Assembly (NCBI GenBank): GCA_027533455.1 | Contig: JAPZUC010000002.1 | Span: 434,001-498,000, forward strand | Source: Porphyrobacter sp. | GTDB lineage: Bacteria > Pseudomonadota > Alphaproteobacteria > Sphingomonadales > Sphingomonadaceae | Direction of reading: 5' to 3' | Length of the DNA: 64,000 nt | The notes under the pieces: generated by a model | Database searches by the model: none | The model's input: the letters and a program-made list of their open reading frames with translations, nothing else | Told to the model about the DNA's origin: nothing | Position numbers and translations under genes: made by a program | Part shown: in pieces, positions 1 to 13,028 of the stretch | Position numbering within the stretch: position 1 is the stretch's first letter | Layout of the letters: the number at the start of each line of letters is the position of its first letter

Positions 1-1686
1 GATAACATGGACATCGAGAAGGAGCGCGGCATCACCATCAAGGCGCAGACCGTGCGCCTCAACTACACCGCGAAGAACGGTGAGACCTATCAGCTCAACC
101 TGATGGACACCCCCGGCCACGTCGACTTCGCCTATGAGGTCTCCCGGAGCCTCGCCGCGTGCGAGGGCGCGCTGCTGGTGGTTGACGCGGCGCAAGGCGT
201 CGAAGCCCAGACACTCGCCAACGTCTACCAGTCGATCGAGCACGACCACGAGATCGTCCCCGTCATCAACAAGATCGATCTCCCCGCTGCCGAGCCGGAA
301 AAGGTCCGCAAGGAGATCGAGGATATCATCGGCCTCGACGCGTCCAACGCGGTCATGACCAGCGCCAAATCGGGCATCGGCATCGAGGACGTGCTCGAAG
401 CCGTGGTCGGGCGTATCCCCGCGCCCAAGGGCAAGATCGACGCGCCGCTGACCGCCAGCCTCGTGGACTCGTGGTACGACCCCTACCTCGGCGTCGTCAT
501 CCTCGTGCGCGTGATCGATGGCAAGCTCACCAAGGGCCTCAACATCCGCTTCATGCAGGGCGGAACGCAACACCTCGTCGACCGCGTCGGCTGCTTCACC
601 CCCAAGCGCACCGACTTGCAGGAACTCGGCCCGGGCGAGATCGGCTTCATCACCGCGCAGATCAAGGAAGTCGAACAGGCCCGCGTCGGTGACACGATCA
701 CCACGGTGAAGGGCGGCTCGGACACCCCGCTGCCGGGCTACAAGGAAGTCCAGCCGGTCGTGTTCTGCGGCCTCTTCCCGGTCGACGCTGCCGATTTCGA
801 AAAGCTGCGCGAAAGCATCGCCAAGCTGCGCCTCAATGACGCCAGCTTCAGCTTCGAGATGGAGAGTAGCGCGGCGCTGGGCTTCGGCTTCCGCTGCGGC
901 TTCCTCGGCCTCTTGCATCTGGAAATCATCCAGGAACGCCTCAGCCGCGAATACGACCTTGACCTGATCACCACCGCGCCCAGCGTTGTGTACCGCATCC
1001 ACCTCAGCCACTCGAAATACGAGGACGCCAAGGTGATCGACATCCACAACCCCGCCGATTGGCCCGATACCAACCGGATCGAGGTGATCGAGGAACCGTG
1101 GATCAAGGCGGTGATCTACACGCCCGACGAATACCTGGGCGCGATCCTCAAGCTGTGTCAGGACCGCCGCGGCATCCAGACCGAGCTGACCTATGTGGGC
1201 GGCCGCGCGCAGGTGACCTATGAACTGCCGCTCAACGAAGTGGTGTTCGATTTCTACGACCGCTTGAAGTCGATCAGCCGCGGCTATGCCAGCTTCGATT
1301 ACGAGCAGATCGGCTCGCGCGAGGGCGACCTTGTGAAGATGAACATCCTCGTCAACGCCGAGCCGGTCGACGCGCTAAGCCTGATCGTCCACCGCCACGT
1401 CGCCGAAGAACGTGGCCGCGGCATGTGCGAGCGCCTGAAAGATCTGATCCCCCGCCACCTCTTCAAGATCCCGATCCAGGCCGCCATCGGCGGCAAGGTG
1501 ATAGCCCGCGAAACCATCGCCGCAATGCGCAAGGACGTGACGGCGAAGTGCTATGGCGGCGACATTTCCCGGAAGAAGAAGCTGCTGGACAAGCAGAAGA
1601 AGGGGAAGGCCAGAATGAGAGAGTACGGCAACGTGTCTATTCCTCAAGAAGCGTTTATTGCGGCTCTCAGAATGGGTGAAGAGTAA
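1..1686 (+). CDS. lepA: Elongation factor 4 (LepA), 5' end missing
   Basis: Ribosome-associated translational GTPase that back-translocates or remodels stalled ribosomes. The frame is open from base 1 and ends in TAA at 1684-1686. The window cuts off roughly the first 45 residues, including the P-loop, so the ATG at 7 is internal. Visible are the switch I region (ERGITIKAQ), the G3 motif DTPGH (106-120), the G4 motif NKID (268-279), and the LepA-specific C-terminal domain ending in [19 protein letters not shown]. Length and order fit a canonical LepA of about 600 residues. It is followed by a palindromic repeat rather than a coupled gene. Confidence 0.97.
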   Translation, partial: DNMDIEKERGITIKAQTVRLNYTAKNGETYQLNLMDTPGHVDFAYEVSRSLAACEGALLVVDAAQGVEAQTLANVYQSIEHDHEIVPVINKIDLPAAEPEKVRKEIEDIIGLDASNAVMTSAKSGIGIEDVLEAVVGRIPAPKGKIDAPLTASLVDSWYDPYLGVVILVRVIDGKLTKGLNIRFMQGGTQHLVDRVGCFTPKRTDLQELGPGEIGFITAQIKEVEQARVGDTITTVKGGSDTPLPGYKEVQPVVFCGLFPVDAADFEKLRESIAKLRLNDASFSFEMESSAALGFGFRCGFLGLLHLEIIQERLSREYDLDLITTAPSVVYRIHLSHSKYEDAKVIDIHNPADWPDTNRIEVIEEPWIKAVIYTPDEYLGAILKLCQDRRGIQTELTYVGGRAQVTYELPLNEVVFDFYDRLKSISRGYASFDYEQIGSREGDLVKMNILVNAEPVDALSLIVHRHVAEERGRGMCERLKDLIPRHLFKIPIQAAIGGKVIARETIAAMRKDVTAKCYGGDISRKKKLLDKQKKGKARMREYGNVSIPQEAFIAALRMGEE

Positions 1687-2056
1687 CCTCCTCCCCTCCC
1701 GCCTGCGGGAGGGGCCGGGGGTGGGCGCGTAAAAGCGCCAGGGCCCCACATTCCCACCCCTGACCCCTCTCGCAAGCGGGAGGGGGGTTAAGTGGAGCGG
1801 GCGGAGCGGGGGTCTTTCTTGCGGGTCATTGTTTTCCTTTCGCACTCGCCTGCGCGAGCGCGGCTTCCTCGCTCACACTGGCTTCGCCAGCGTCGCTGTG
1901 GGCGGGCAGTCGCCCTTGCGGCCGCTGCGCGACCGATCAGGGCTTCGACACGAGCAGAGGATCACAAAAGCGCCGAGTAGGAAAATGTGCAGAGGGCGGG
2001 GGAGGGGACTCAGCCTTCACTTGGCGTTCAGCGCACCCCTCGTTATACGGGCGGCC
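1687..2056. other. Intergenic region lepA-bamD, no gene seen
   Basis: A 370-base gap. The first 100 bases are the REP-like palindrome. The remainder is G/C-rich with short dyads (for example around 1875-1905). A frame open from 1829 is continuous with bamD, but its first 76 residues are arginine-rich and do not look like a signal peptide, so they were not annotated as coding. I see no tRNA or small RNA signature. Confidence 0.5.
1693..1786. repeat. REP-like nested palindrome downstream of lepA
   Basis: G/C-rich imperfect palindrome starting just after the lepA stop. A near-perfect hairpin (1693-1702 with 1705-1714, CCCCTCCCGC/GCGGGAGGGG) is followed by a GGGGGTGGG tract. A small inner hairpin (GGCGC...GCGCC around TAAAA) comes next, then a mirrored CCCACCCC tract and a second CCCCTCTCGC/GCGGGAGGGG-type hairpin. 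The architecture resembles dispersed intergenic repeats of alphaproteobacteria and may act as a transcription barrier or RNA stabiliser. A related element lies at 30702-30833. Confidence 0.7.
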
Positions 2057-2851
2057 ATGTCGACCAAGCTCCACACCCGTATCGCGCAGGCTGCGCTCGC
2101 CGCTTTCTCTCTCGGGGGCCTTTCGGCCTGTGCCGGCAGCGGGGAAGGCAAGGACGTCGCCTATGTCGCGCGCGATGTCGAATCACTCTATGCCGAGGCG
2201 CAGCGTCGGCTCGACCGGGGCAACACCCTGCAGGCCGCGGCGCTGTTCGACGAGGTGGAGCGCCAGCACCCCTATTCGCCCTGGGCCCGCCGCGCGCAGC
2301 TGATGAGCGCCTTCAGCTATTACATCGCGCGTGATTACAACAAGGCGATCGCGAACGCGCAGCGGTTCCTGTCGATCCATCCGGGCAACAAGGACGCGCC
2401 GTACGCTTATTATCTGATCGCGCTCTGCTATTACGAGCAGATCAGCGACGTGAACCGCGACCAGAAGATCACCGAGCAGGCGCAGACCGCCCTGCGCGAG
2501 GTCAACCGCCGCTTTCCGCAGTCCGAATATGCCGCCGATGCGCGGCTGAAGCTTGATCTTGTGGCGGATCACCTTGCCGGCAAGGAAATGGAGATCGGCC
2601 GCCATTACGAGCGCATGGGCCTGTGGCTCGCCGCCGACATGCGCTTCCGCAACGTGGTAGAGAAGTTCCAGACCACGAGCCACACCCCCGAGGCGCTGTT
2701 CCGCCTGACCGAGTCCAGCCTCGCCCTCGGCTTGCCGCAGGAAGCGGTGAAGTATGCCGCAGTGCTTGGTGCGAACTACCCCGGCTCGGAATGGTACGAG
2801 CGCGCCTTCAAGCTGGTGAACAAGAACGCCGAGGGCGTTACGGCTTCCTAG
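2057..2851 (+). CDS. bamD: Outer membrane assembly lipoprotein BamD
   Basis: Essential lipoprotein partner of BamA in the beta-barrel assembly machine, anchored to the inner face of the outer membrane. The 264-residue product has a lipoprotein signal with lipobox LSAC (Cys25), then a series of TPR-like helix pairs. Typical BamD sequences are present (ESLYAEAQRRLDRGN, AAALFDEVERQHPYSPWA, FLSIHPGNKDAPYAYYLIA). The start at 2057 was chosen because it places the lipid signal at the N-terminus; the upstream in-frame extension is arginine-rich and unlike a leader. It stands alone between two intergenic gaps. Confidence 0.95.
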   Translation: MSTKLHTRIAQAALAAFSLGGLSACAGSGEGKDVAYVARDVESLYAEAQRRLDRGNTLQAAALFDEVERQHPYSPWARRAQLMSAFSYYIARDYNKAIANAQRFLSIHPGNKDAPYAYYLIALCYYEQISDVNRDQKITEQAQTALREVNRRFPQSEYAADARLKLDLVADHLAGKEMEIGRHYERMGLWLAADMRFRNVVEKFQTTSHTPEALFRLTESSLALGLPQEAVKYAAVLGANYPGSEWYERAFKLVNKNAEGVTAS

Positions 2852-2946
2852 TTTCCCGGATCCTCGTCCGTGGGTCCGTCCTCGGTGCATTTCAAGCCTT
2901 CCTGGCTTGAGCGCCTGCGGCTCGCGAAGGTGCAATCGCGGCTGCC

Positions 2947-3111
2947 ATGCAGCCGATCAGTTCGTTACCGCACTTTTACCCCGCCAGAATGATATCGTCG
3001 CGGTGGTCGAAAGCAGCGCGCAGGCTTGTCTCGCTGCATCTCCTCGACCTAGGCGAACACCTCCGACAGGTGTGCGGCCGTCTCGGCGAGCGCCGCGCAC
3101 TTATGGATTGA
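2947..3111 (+). CDS. Possible small ORF, 54 residues, unknown
   Basis: ATG at 2947 to TGA at 3109-3111. The product is basic, with an amphipathic-looking C-terminal half (HLLDLGEHLRQVCGRLGERR). No clear Shine-Dalgarno sequence and no recognised family. It is reported only because it is the most protein-like frame in an otherwise empty 400-base gap; chance is a strong alternative. Confidence 0.2.
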   Translation: MQPISSLPHFYPARMISSRWSKAARRLVSLHLLDLGEHLRQVCGRLGERRALMD

Positions 3112-3200
3112 CCTTGCGACTTGGTCTCTGACGGCAGGACATCCGCTTCGCAGACAATCCCTGCGCGAGGTGATGTTCCGACCTCCACGACCACAGCGTA

Positions 3201-3223
3201 GTTCCGGGCCAAGTGCCCGGAAC
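3201..3223. terminator. Candidate hairpin terminator of the minus-strand methyltransferase
   Basis: Perfect 9-bp inverted repeat GTTCCGGGC/GCCCGGAAC with a 5-base loop, about 30 bases beyond the stop of the convergent minus-strand gene. No T-run follows on either strand, so it would be a weak or Rho-assisted terminator. Confidence 0.35.
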
Positions 3224-3252
3224 CGCCCGCCGTCAGACGCTCCGCGGGCGCA

Positions 3253-3886
3253 TCAGTCTTCCGCCTTCCACGCCCACGCAAGGTGGCAGGGGAGGATGTT
3301 GAGCCATTCGAAGCCCCAGTCGACAAGCTTGAAGTGGCGCTCGCTAAGGTGGCCGGCGACCTTGCTGAACTGGTAGGTCAGGAACGCCCCGCCCGGGCGG
3401 ATCGCGCGGTGGGTGGCCGCCGCAATGCGCGGGCCGACCCCATCGGGCAGGTTCGAGAAGGGCAGGCCGGAAAGCACGTAATCGGCATCGTCATGCCCGT
3501 GCGCGCGGATGATCTCTTCCACGTCCTCGGCCGATCCGTGGACCACGATGAGGCGGCTGTCGCCGATGGTGCGCTTGAGGTAGTCGATGTAGAGCGGGTT
3601 GGTGTCGATCACCAGCAGCGTCCCGTCGCGCGGCAGGGCGGTCCAGCACCGGGCGGCAGAAGGTGCCCACGCCCGGGCCATATTCGACGAACAGCTTGCA
3701 GGACTTCCAGTCCACCGGCGCCAGCATCTTGCGAATGGTGTAGCGCGAGGAGGGAATGATCGAGCCGACCATCACCGGATGTTCGATAAAGCCCTGGATG
3801 AACACGCCCCACGGCCCGAGGAAATTGCGGGCCTCGCGTTTCCAGTGGGTTAGCCTGCGTTCTCGTGCAACATCGTTGAAAGTCAT
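3253..3886 (-). pseudogene. SAM-dependent methyltransferase (phospholipid N-methyltransferase-like), frameshifted
   Basis: Two overlapping minus-strand frames together make one class I methyltransferase of about 210 residues. The N-terminal part runs from the ATG at 3886 (MTFNDVARERR) through FLGPWGVFIQGFIEHPVMVG and the SAM-binding loop VEYGPGVGTF. The C-terminal part continues with LLVIDTNPLYIDYLKRT, the motif VLSGLPFSNLP, and ends at 3253. The frames switch at a GGG run at 3636-3638: removing one G restores CTG GAC CGC CTG CCG CGC GAC. The pattern resembles phospholipid N-methyltransferases, but the substrate is inferred. The frameshift may be real or a sequencing error. Confidence 0.8.
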
Positions 3887-4109
3887 CGGGGGGCAAAATC
3901 CTTTGTCGTTCCCCCGGGGGTGGGGACGATATGCCTCGGCGTTCGCAAATCCGCACCGCTTTGGCAACCGACCGGCCTGCACTGGGTCGACAAGCCGCCT
4001 TTGCCAGCCGCCGGATGCCGCGATGGCACGCGGCGGCGCCCGGTTTTGGGGATTTGCGCAGCTCATTGCGTGACGCGGGGCCGGTGCTGCGCTATCCCCG
4101 TGCGCGCCC

Positions 4110-5773
4110 ATGCTGACCCGTCTGTCCATCCGCAACATTGTCCTTATCGAAGCGCTCGATCTCGATTTCGCGCGCGGGCTGGGCGTGCTGACGGGGGAGA
4201 CGGGGGCGGGCAAGTCGATCCTGCTCGATGCGCTGGGGCTGATTCTGGGCGATCGGGCGGAAACATCGCTGGTGCGCGCCGGAGAGGACAAGGCCAGCGT
4301 TGCGGCCTCCTTCGAATTTGCCGCACTGCCGCCTGCGATTGCCGCCGCGCTGGATGATGCCGAGATCGCGATCGAACCGGGCGAGCCGCTGATGATCCGG
4401 CGGCAGGTCAAGGCCGATGGCGGCTCCAAGGCCTTCATCAATGATCAGCCCGCCAGCGTGGCCCTGCTGCGCGAACTCGCGCCTGCGCTGGTGGAGCTGC
4501 ACGGCCAGCACGATGATCGCGGGTTGGTGAACCCGCGCGGCCACCGGGCGCTGCTCGACCGCTATGCCGGAACGGACGGGGCGGGGCTGGAGCGTGCCTA
4601 TGGCGAATGGGCGCGGGCGGAGGCGCAGCTGGCCGAAGCGCGCGGCGCGGTGGAACAGGCCAAGGCTGATCAAGACCTGCTGATCGCGCACCTTGCTGAA
4701 CTGAACGCGCTCGAACCCGTGGCGGGCGAGGAAACGCGCCTCGCCCTGACCCGCGCCGATATGCAGAAGGGCGAGAAGCTGTCGGGCGATCTCGAAACGC
4801 TGCGGCACCTGTGGGAGGGATCGGATTCGCCGCTCGCCGCGCTGCGCGTAGCCGCTCGCAAGCTTGACCGGATTGCCGAACAGCACCCGCTGCTGACAGA
4901 GGCGCTCGACGCATTGGACCGCGCGGTGATCGAGGCGACCGAGGCGGAGGACAAGCTGCGCTCCGCCGCCGAGGCGCTGGTGCATGACCCGCACGAGCTT
5001 GAGCGCGCCGAAACGCGTCTGTTCGAACTGCGTGCCGCCGCGCGCAAGCACCGCTGCGAGGTCGACGATCTGCCCGAGTTGATGCGCACCATGCGCGCGC
5101 GGCTCGATGCGATCGAGGGCGGGGAGGCACAGCTCGATGCGCTGGAAGCCGCCGTCAAGGAAGCGCGCGAGGCCTATGTCGCTGCCGCCGAGAAAGCCCA
5201 CGCCGCGCGGGTTGCGGGGGCGGGCAAGCTTGATGCGGCTGTGGCAGCGGAACTGGCGCCCTTGAAGCTGGATGCCGCGCGGTTCCGCACCGCGATCACC
5301 CAGCTTCCCGAGGAACGCTGGGGCGCGGCCGGCATGGATGCGGTGGAGTTCCTGATCTCGACCAACCCCGGCGCGGATTTTGCGCCTTTGAACAAGATCG
5401 CCTCGGGTGGGGAGCTGTCGCGCTTCATCCTCGCGCTGAAGGTCGCGCTGGCGGAAAAAGGCGGGGCCGCGACGATCATCTTCGACGAAATCGACCGCGG
5501 TGTCGGCGGGGCTGTGGCTTCGGCCATCGGCGAGCGGCTGGCGCGCTTGGCCGCGAACGAAGGGCAATTGCTAGCCGTCACCCACTCGCCGCAGGTCGCC
5601 GCGCGCGGCGGGCAGCACTACTTCATCGCCAAGGCCTCGACCGGGACGGTGACGCGCACGAGCGTGGTGCTGCTCGACGGGGCTGGGCGGAAGGAAGAGA
5701 TTGCGCGGATGCTGTCGGGTGCGGAGGTGACGCCCGAGGCGCGGGCGCAGGCTGACCGGTTGCTGGAGGGGGT

Positions 5774-5777
<4 letters not shown>
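4110..5777 (+). CDS. recN: DNA repair protein RecN
   Basis: SMC-like ATPase acting early in double-strand break repair. The 555-residue protein has Walker A GETGAGKS at residues 29-36 and a long Glu/Ala-rich coiled-coil middle. The C-terminal signature and Walker B region follow (SGGELSRFILALKVAL, then IIFDEIDRGVGG) with the D-loop histidine region VTHSPQVAARG. Length is normal for the family. The stop overlaps the next ATG (ATGA), suggesting translational coupling to the lipoprotein esterase. No LexA box of the GTTC-N7-GTTC type was found upstream. Confidence 0.96.
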
Positions 5778-8750
<2,973 letters not shown>

Positions 8751-8763
8751 AGGGAGGCGGGGG

Positions 8764-9597
8764 ATGATCATCGGACGCAACAGGATCGTGTGGGCCGCGC
8801 TGGTGCTGGCCCTTGCCGCCTGTTCCGAACCGTCCGAGGCTCCGCCCGCTGCCGCGCCTGGCCCGCTGCGCTTCGAACTCGCTTCGGCCGACCCCGTACA
8901 ACATGGGGAGCGGCTCGCGAAGGTGCTCGGCTGCACCGGTTGCCACAACGATCAACTCACCAGAAACGACTGGAGCGAACCGGGTTACGGGACGCTGTGG
9001 AGCGCCAATCTCACGTGCAGCGCCGGGCGTTGGTCGGATGCCGAATTGACACAGATGATCGTCGCGGGCGAGCGGCCTGACCGTCCGCTGATGGAGATGC
9101 CTTCAACGCTGTTTTCCGGGCTGCATCCTGACGATGTTGCAGCGGTCGTGGCTTACCTGAAGGCGCAGGCACCTATCGGCCCCGTGCATCCCGAAGCCAC
9201 CATCGGCCCGCTGCTAAAGAAGGAGATCGATGCGGGCGAATACCGCAATTCAGCCCAGCAGGTTGCCGATCAGGCGGGCAAGGCACCGCCTGACCTTGGC
9301 CCGGATCATGCGCTTGCCCGCCAGATCGTTGGCGCCACCTGTGCCGAGTGCCACGGAACCGATCTGCGCGGCAAACCCTCCTCCGATCCCGAAGGCAATC
9401 CGCGTCCCGATCTGCGCATGGTCGCCGCCTACGCCCCGGCCGACTTCACCCGCCTGCTCCGCACCGGCAAGGCCGCCGGCGACCGCGAAGTCGGGCTGAT
9501 GAGCAAGGTCGCGCGGCGGCGCTATGCCAATTTCACCGATGCGGAGGTCGCGGCAGTGCGCGCCTATCTTGCGGAGCTAGCCCGACATGATCCTTGA
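8764..9597 (+). CDS. Diheme cytochrome c lipoprotein
   Basis: 277-residue periplasmic electron carrier anchored by a lipoprotein signal (LALAAC, Cys20). There are two c-type heme sites, CTGCH near residue 60 and CAECH near residue 200, each in a small class-I-like domain. Possible methionine ligands lie in each half. The partner oxidoreductase is not in the window. Its end overlaps the CinA-domain gene by 11 bases. Role beyond electron transfer is unknown. Confidence 0.85.
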   Translation: MIIGRNRIVWAALVLALAACSEPSEAPPAAAPGPLRFELASADPVQHGERLAKVLGCTGCHNDQLTRNDWSEPGYGTLWSANLTCSAGRWSDAELTQMIVAGERPDRPLMEMPSTLFSGLHPDDVAAVVAYLKAQAPIGPVHPEATIGPLLKKEIDAGEYRNSAQQVADQAGKAPPDLGPDHALARQIVGATCAECHGTDLRGKPSSDPEGNPRPDLRMVAAYAPADFTRLLRTGKAAGDREVGLMSKVARRRYANFTDAEVAAVRAYLAELARHDP

Positions 9598-10078
9598 AGA
9601 ACTAGCGCCTCAGGCCTTGCGCATCGCTGCCTTGCTGCGGGCACGCGGCGAGAAGGTCGCGGTGGCGGATGGAGCGACAGGCGGCCTTATCGCGGCCACG
9701 CTGCTGACTGTGCCGGGCGCGCTCGACTTTTTTGTGGGCGGCGGGGTGGTCTATTCCCTGCGCGCGCGCGACGTTCTGTTTGCGCTCCCGCGCGAGGCCT
9801 ACAAGGGCATGCGCGGGGCGAGCGAGGACTATGCCCTGCTTCAGGCGGGCGCGATCCGCGACAATTTCGGGGCGGAGTGGGGGCTGGCCGAAAGTGGCTC
9901 GGTCGGCGGATCGACACACCCCAGCGGCGCGCCTGCGGGGCGCAGCGTCGCGGCGCTGGCAGGGCCGGGCGCGGAGCACACCCGCCTGATCGAAACGGCC
10001 AGCGATAACCGGATAGCCAATATGGCAGCCTTCACCCGCAATGCGCTGGCACTGCTTGAGGATAGCCTCGCGCGCTGA
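9587..10078 (+). CDS. CinA C-terminal domain protein (nicotinamide-nucleotide amidohydrolase)
   Basis: 163-residue stand-alone CinA/PncC domain, which deamidates nicotinamide mononucleotide for pyridine nucleotide salvage. Characteristic segments are VAVADGATGGLIAATLLTVPGA, GGGVVYSLRARDVLF, GLAESGSVGG and the final NRIANMAAFTRNALALL. The N-terminal molybdopterin-binding-like domain of full CinA is absent, as in PncC proteins. The start ATG overlaps the cytochrome gene. Its closeness to ligA, which consumes NAD and releases NMN, is suggestive but may be coincidental. Confidence 0.85.
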   Translation: MILEELAPQALRIAALLRARGEKVAVADGATGGLIAATLLTVPGALDFFVGGGVVYSLRARDVLFALPREAYKGMRGASEDYALLQAGAIRDNFGAEWGLAESGSVGGSTHPSGAPAGRSVAALAGPGAEHTRLIETASDNRIANMAAFTRNALALLEDSLAR

Positions 10079-10100
10079 TCTGCGCCGAGCTTTTGCCGTC

Positions 10101-11200
10101 TCATTCGGCGGGTTCCGGGCCGGATAGCGGCGGGCGGACCGGGGACTGCCGCTTATCGCCGCCTTTCCCTTGCAGCGCGCGCACCATCCGGAGCGCCATT
10201 CCGTAGACCGCAGGCGGCAGCACCCGGCGCAATTGCGCTTCAAAGCGTGGCGGTTGAGCAGCGGCGAATCCGACATCTGGGCATGGCTGCGCAGGCCGCG
10301 CAGCTTCTGGATCGCTGTCGTGCCCGACCATGCCGCAGGATTGACGATCCTCTGCCCCTCGACCGAAGGCACCGGCTTACCGGACAGATCGGCGATGGCC
10401 GCGGCATCAGCAGGATCGGCCTCGATCAGCAGGATTTCCTTGCCTGCCCGATAGATCCTCGCCTTCGCCGTAAGTGCGTCGGCGGTTTCGTGCTCTGGCC
10501 GAGACTCGGGCAAAAGCTCCAGCCGCTGATGGGCAATATCGTGGCGGGCGAGCCATGCCGCGATGTGCGCACGAAAGTATTCCGGTAAGTCGGCGATCAC
10601 GCAGGCCAGCCGACTGGTCGGGCGCAGCAGCGGCACGGCATCGTCGAGGAAGCGCGAAAACCGCGCCTCGCTGGCGCGCTCGGCATCCGAAGGCAGGCGG
10701 CACAGCACCCCTTCGAAACTGACGCAGGCGCGGTCGAGATAGACGTGATGCAAGGCGTTCCATTCGAAGATGCGGGGCAGCGGCACAAGCTCGAAGGCGA
10801 TGTCGACCTCGTCGGTGCCATCGGGCACGACATAGATCGCCGCGAGCGTGACCTTGGCGGTCACGCCTGCGCGCGCCAGCCGCTCGCGCACCTTGCGCAT
10901 CGCGTCGCCGCGGCTGACGCTGTCATCCACGACCAGGACGTGCCGCGCTGCGCCCGCATCGCCGATCAGCCGCGTTCCGGGTTTGGTCGAACCTGTGCCG
11001 GGCAGGCGGCCATCAAGGAAGGCGTCGAGATCGGCGTAGCGCAGGTTGAGCAGCAGCGCGATCGTGACGGCGGGCAGGATGCCGCTGCGGGGCACGCCGA
11101 CGACGAGATCGACATCCGTCGGGATCCGATGAAGGCTACGCCGGATAAGGTCCGCCATGTCGGCTATGCTGCGATATCTCAACGTCTTGTCTCCCCGCAT
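10101..11200 (-). pseudogene. Phosphoribosyltransferase with HAD-like C-terminal domain, frameshifted near 3' end
   Basis: The N-terminal half is a type I PRTase: VVGVPRSGILPA, then the PRPP loop VLVVDDSVSRGDAM. The C-terminal half resembles a degraded HAD-like domain (VSFEGVLCRLPSDAE; EILLIEADPADAAAIADLSGKPV). As read, the frame runs antisense through the CinA gene to 9602. A +1 shift at about 10233-10236 instead gives a compact end (LPPAVYGMALRMVRALQGKGG) stopping at 10101. One missing C in CGCAATT would explain this. The start at 11200 (MRGDKTLRYRS) is preferred over a TTG at 11212. Substrate unknown; it may belong to cell-surface metabolism. Confidence 0.7.
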
Positions 11201-11290
11201 GCCAGAAGCCAAGGGGATGGAAAAATGACGGTTTGGTTACACTAACCTGGATCAGGTGTGGCTTTTCAAGGGTGAGCTGAAGGCGCAACT

Positions 11291-12205
11291 TCAGCGTGCG
11301 CGCCGCCTGCGCAGCCACAGGATCGCCCAGTCGCCGCGCTGGAGCCGTGCGGCCATGCGGAAGCCGGCAAGATGCATCGCACGCTTGACCGCCGCTTCCT
11401 GCTCGCCCGCCAGCAGTCCTGCCAGAAGCAAGCTCCCGCCCGGCGGCACCGCCTTGCCGAAATCGGGCGCGAGGCTGACCAGCGGACCAGCGAGGATATT
11501 GGCGATCAGCAGATCATAAGGTCCGCGCAATTGCAGCAGCGGATCGTCCATCCCGTCGGCGACGATCATCACCGCCTCGCCCTTGCCGCCGCCCATCGGG
11601 ACGCCGTTGAGCCGCGCATTCTCCTCGACCACGCCGACGCAGACCGCGTCGATATCAGTGAGGGTGATGGCGGCCCGCGGCCACAGGGCGAGGGCGGCAA
11701 AGCCAAGCAGACCCGTGCCGGTGCCGATATCGGCAACATTGCGGGCCGTGATGCCGCTCGCCTTCATATGGCCCAGCATTTCGAGGCACCCGGCGGTAGT
11801 CTTGTGCTGGCCTGTGCCGAAGGCTTGGCTGGCGGGGATGACGAAGTCGATCAGGTCGGGGTCGGCGGGGTAATCGGGCGTGTGGACATGGAAGCGCCCT
11901 GCGCGGATCGGCGGGGTGTTGTGCTGGCTGAGGGTTACCCAGTCTTCGGGCGGCAGTTCCTCGATGGTGATCTTGGGCGCGGGCCCGTCGAACAGACCGG
12001 CTAGCGCGGCTTTCTCGGCCTTGCCGGGTTTGCGCGGATACCAGCCTTCCAGCACCCAGTCATCGGGGCGGTCCTCGGCCTCTTCGCGTCCTGCAATGAC
12101 GAGTTCGTAATCCCAGTCGTCGATCAGGTCATGCGCCAGCAGCGCCGCCTGCACGACCGGCTTGGGCGCGGGGGCCGACAGCTTCCACGTGGTTTCAGCG
12201 GACAA
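11291..12205 (-). CDS. prmA: Ribosomal protein L11 methyltransferase PrmA
   Basis: SAM-dependent enzyme that trimethylates ribosomal protein L11. The 304-residue protein has an N-terminal substrate-recognition domain, then the PrmA signature ASQAFGTGQHKTT and the SAM loop DIGTGTGLL. The acceptor motif is NILAGPL. The likely start is a TTG at 12205 that overlaps the upstream SDR stop by 11 bases, so expression is probably coupled. It ends in a basic tail (LRRRRAR). Confidence 0.94.
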   Translation of the reverse strand: MSAETTWKLSAPAPKPVVQAALLAHDLIDDWDYELVIAGREEAEDRPDDWVLEGWYPRKPGKAEKAALAGLFDGPAPKITIEELPPEDWVTLSQHNTPPIRAGRFHVHTPDYPADPDLIDFVIPASQAFGTGQHKTTAGCLEMLGHMKASGITARNVADIGTGTGLLGFAALALWPRAAITLTDIDAVCVGVVEENARLNGVPMGGGKGEAVMIVADGMDDPLLQLRGPYDLLIANILAGPLVSLAPDFGKAVPPGGSLLLAGLLAGEQEAAVKRAMHLAGFRMAARLQRGDWAILWLRRRRAR

Positions 12206-12920
12206 AGCTGGCTCCGTTGGCGTCGATCACCGCGCCGGTCATGCTGGGGGGCGCGTCCAATGCGCAGAAGGCGATGATCGCGGCGATCTCGTCAGGGGTG
12301 GCAACGCGGCCGAGCGGAATGTCCGCGAGCAGGCCAAGGCCGCCGCGGCTGGCGAGGTAGTCGTCCGCCATGCTGGTGTCGGTGAAGCCGGGGGTGACGG
12401 CAAAGCTCAGGATGCCGTCCTTGGCATAGGCGCGGGCAATGGTCTTGTGCATCCCCACCATCCCGCTTTTCGCGGCGGCATAGTGCCAGTGCGCGGGAGA
12501 ATCGCCGCGATAGGCAGCGCGGCTGGCGACGTGGACGAGGCGTCCGGCAAAGCCGCGTTCCTGCCAGTGCAGCACCGCGTGGCGCGAAAGCTGGGCGGCC
12601 GAGGTGAGGTTGACCCGCAGCGTGTCTTCCCACGCATCGAGCCATTCGATGTCCGACCGGTCGAGCCGGTTCGCCTCGAACCTTCCGGCATTGTTGACCA
12701 CCACGTCGATCTCGCCGCCGGCGATGTCGAGCGCGGCTTCCCACAGGGCTTGCGGGGCGAGCGGATTGCCGAAATCGGCGGCGATGATCGGCAGTGTGCC
12801 AGCGTCAGAATCGAGTGAACGCGAGGCGTGGCCGATCACTTTGGCGCCGCGTGCCGCCAGTGTCTCGAGTGCTGCCCTGCCAATTCCGCGGCTTGATCCG
12901 GTTACGAGGATGTGTCCCAT
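12195..12920 (-). CDS. SDR family oxidoreductase
   Basis: 241-residue classical short-chain dehydrogenase: N-terminal dinucleotide motif TGSSRGIG, NNAG motif, catalytic Ser-Tyr-Lys (VASRAAYRG, then HYAAAKSG) and a C-terminal MTGAVIDANG segment. It resembles FabG-type 3-oxoacyl reductases, but nothing fixes the substrate. The ATG at 12920 faces the sdh operon across 108 bases. A longer frame upstream reads antisense through sdhCD and was not used. It is coupled to prmA at its end. Confidence 0.88.
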   Translation of the reverse strand: MGHILVTGSSRGIGRAALETLAARGAKVIGHASRSLDSDAGTLPIIAADFGNPLAPQALWEAALDIAGGEIDVVVNNAGRFEANRLDRSDIEWLDAWEDTLRVNLTSAAQLSRHAVLHWQERGFAGRLVHVASRAAYRGDSPAHWHYAAAKSGMVGMHKTIARAYAKDGILSFAVTPGFTDTSMADDYLASRGGLGLLADIPLGRVATPDEIAAIIAFCALDAPPSMTGAVIDANGASFVR

Positions 12921-13028
12921 GCAAGCGCCTATCCGAAACTTTGCAAGCCATGTCCACTGCTCGCCGCTTGCCTCATGCGCCAGCAACGCTAAGTGGAATC
13001 GCCAAAAGAGGGACACTACGGGATCATC

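Larger units (their letters stand above)
2852..3252. other. Intergenic region, possible small ORF only
   Basis: A 401-base gap between bamD and the convergent methyltransferase. It contains a possible 54-codon ORF (2947-3111) and a hairpin at 3201-3223. No tRNA, riboswitch or insertion sequence is recognisable. Confidence 0.5.

Noticed and set aside
9602..10100. C-terminal extension of the phosphoribosyltransferase frame
   Set aside because: It reads antisense through the CinA gene and is better explained by a one-base frameshift.
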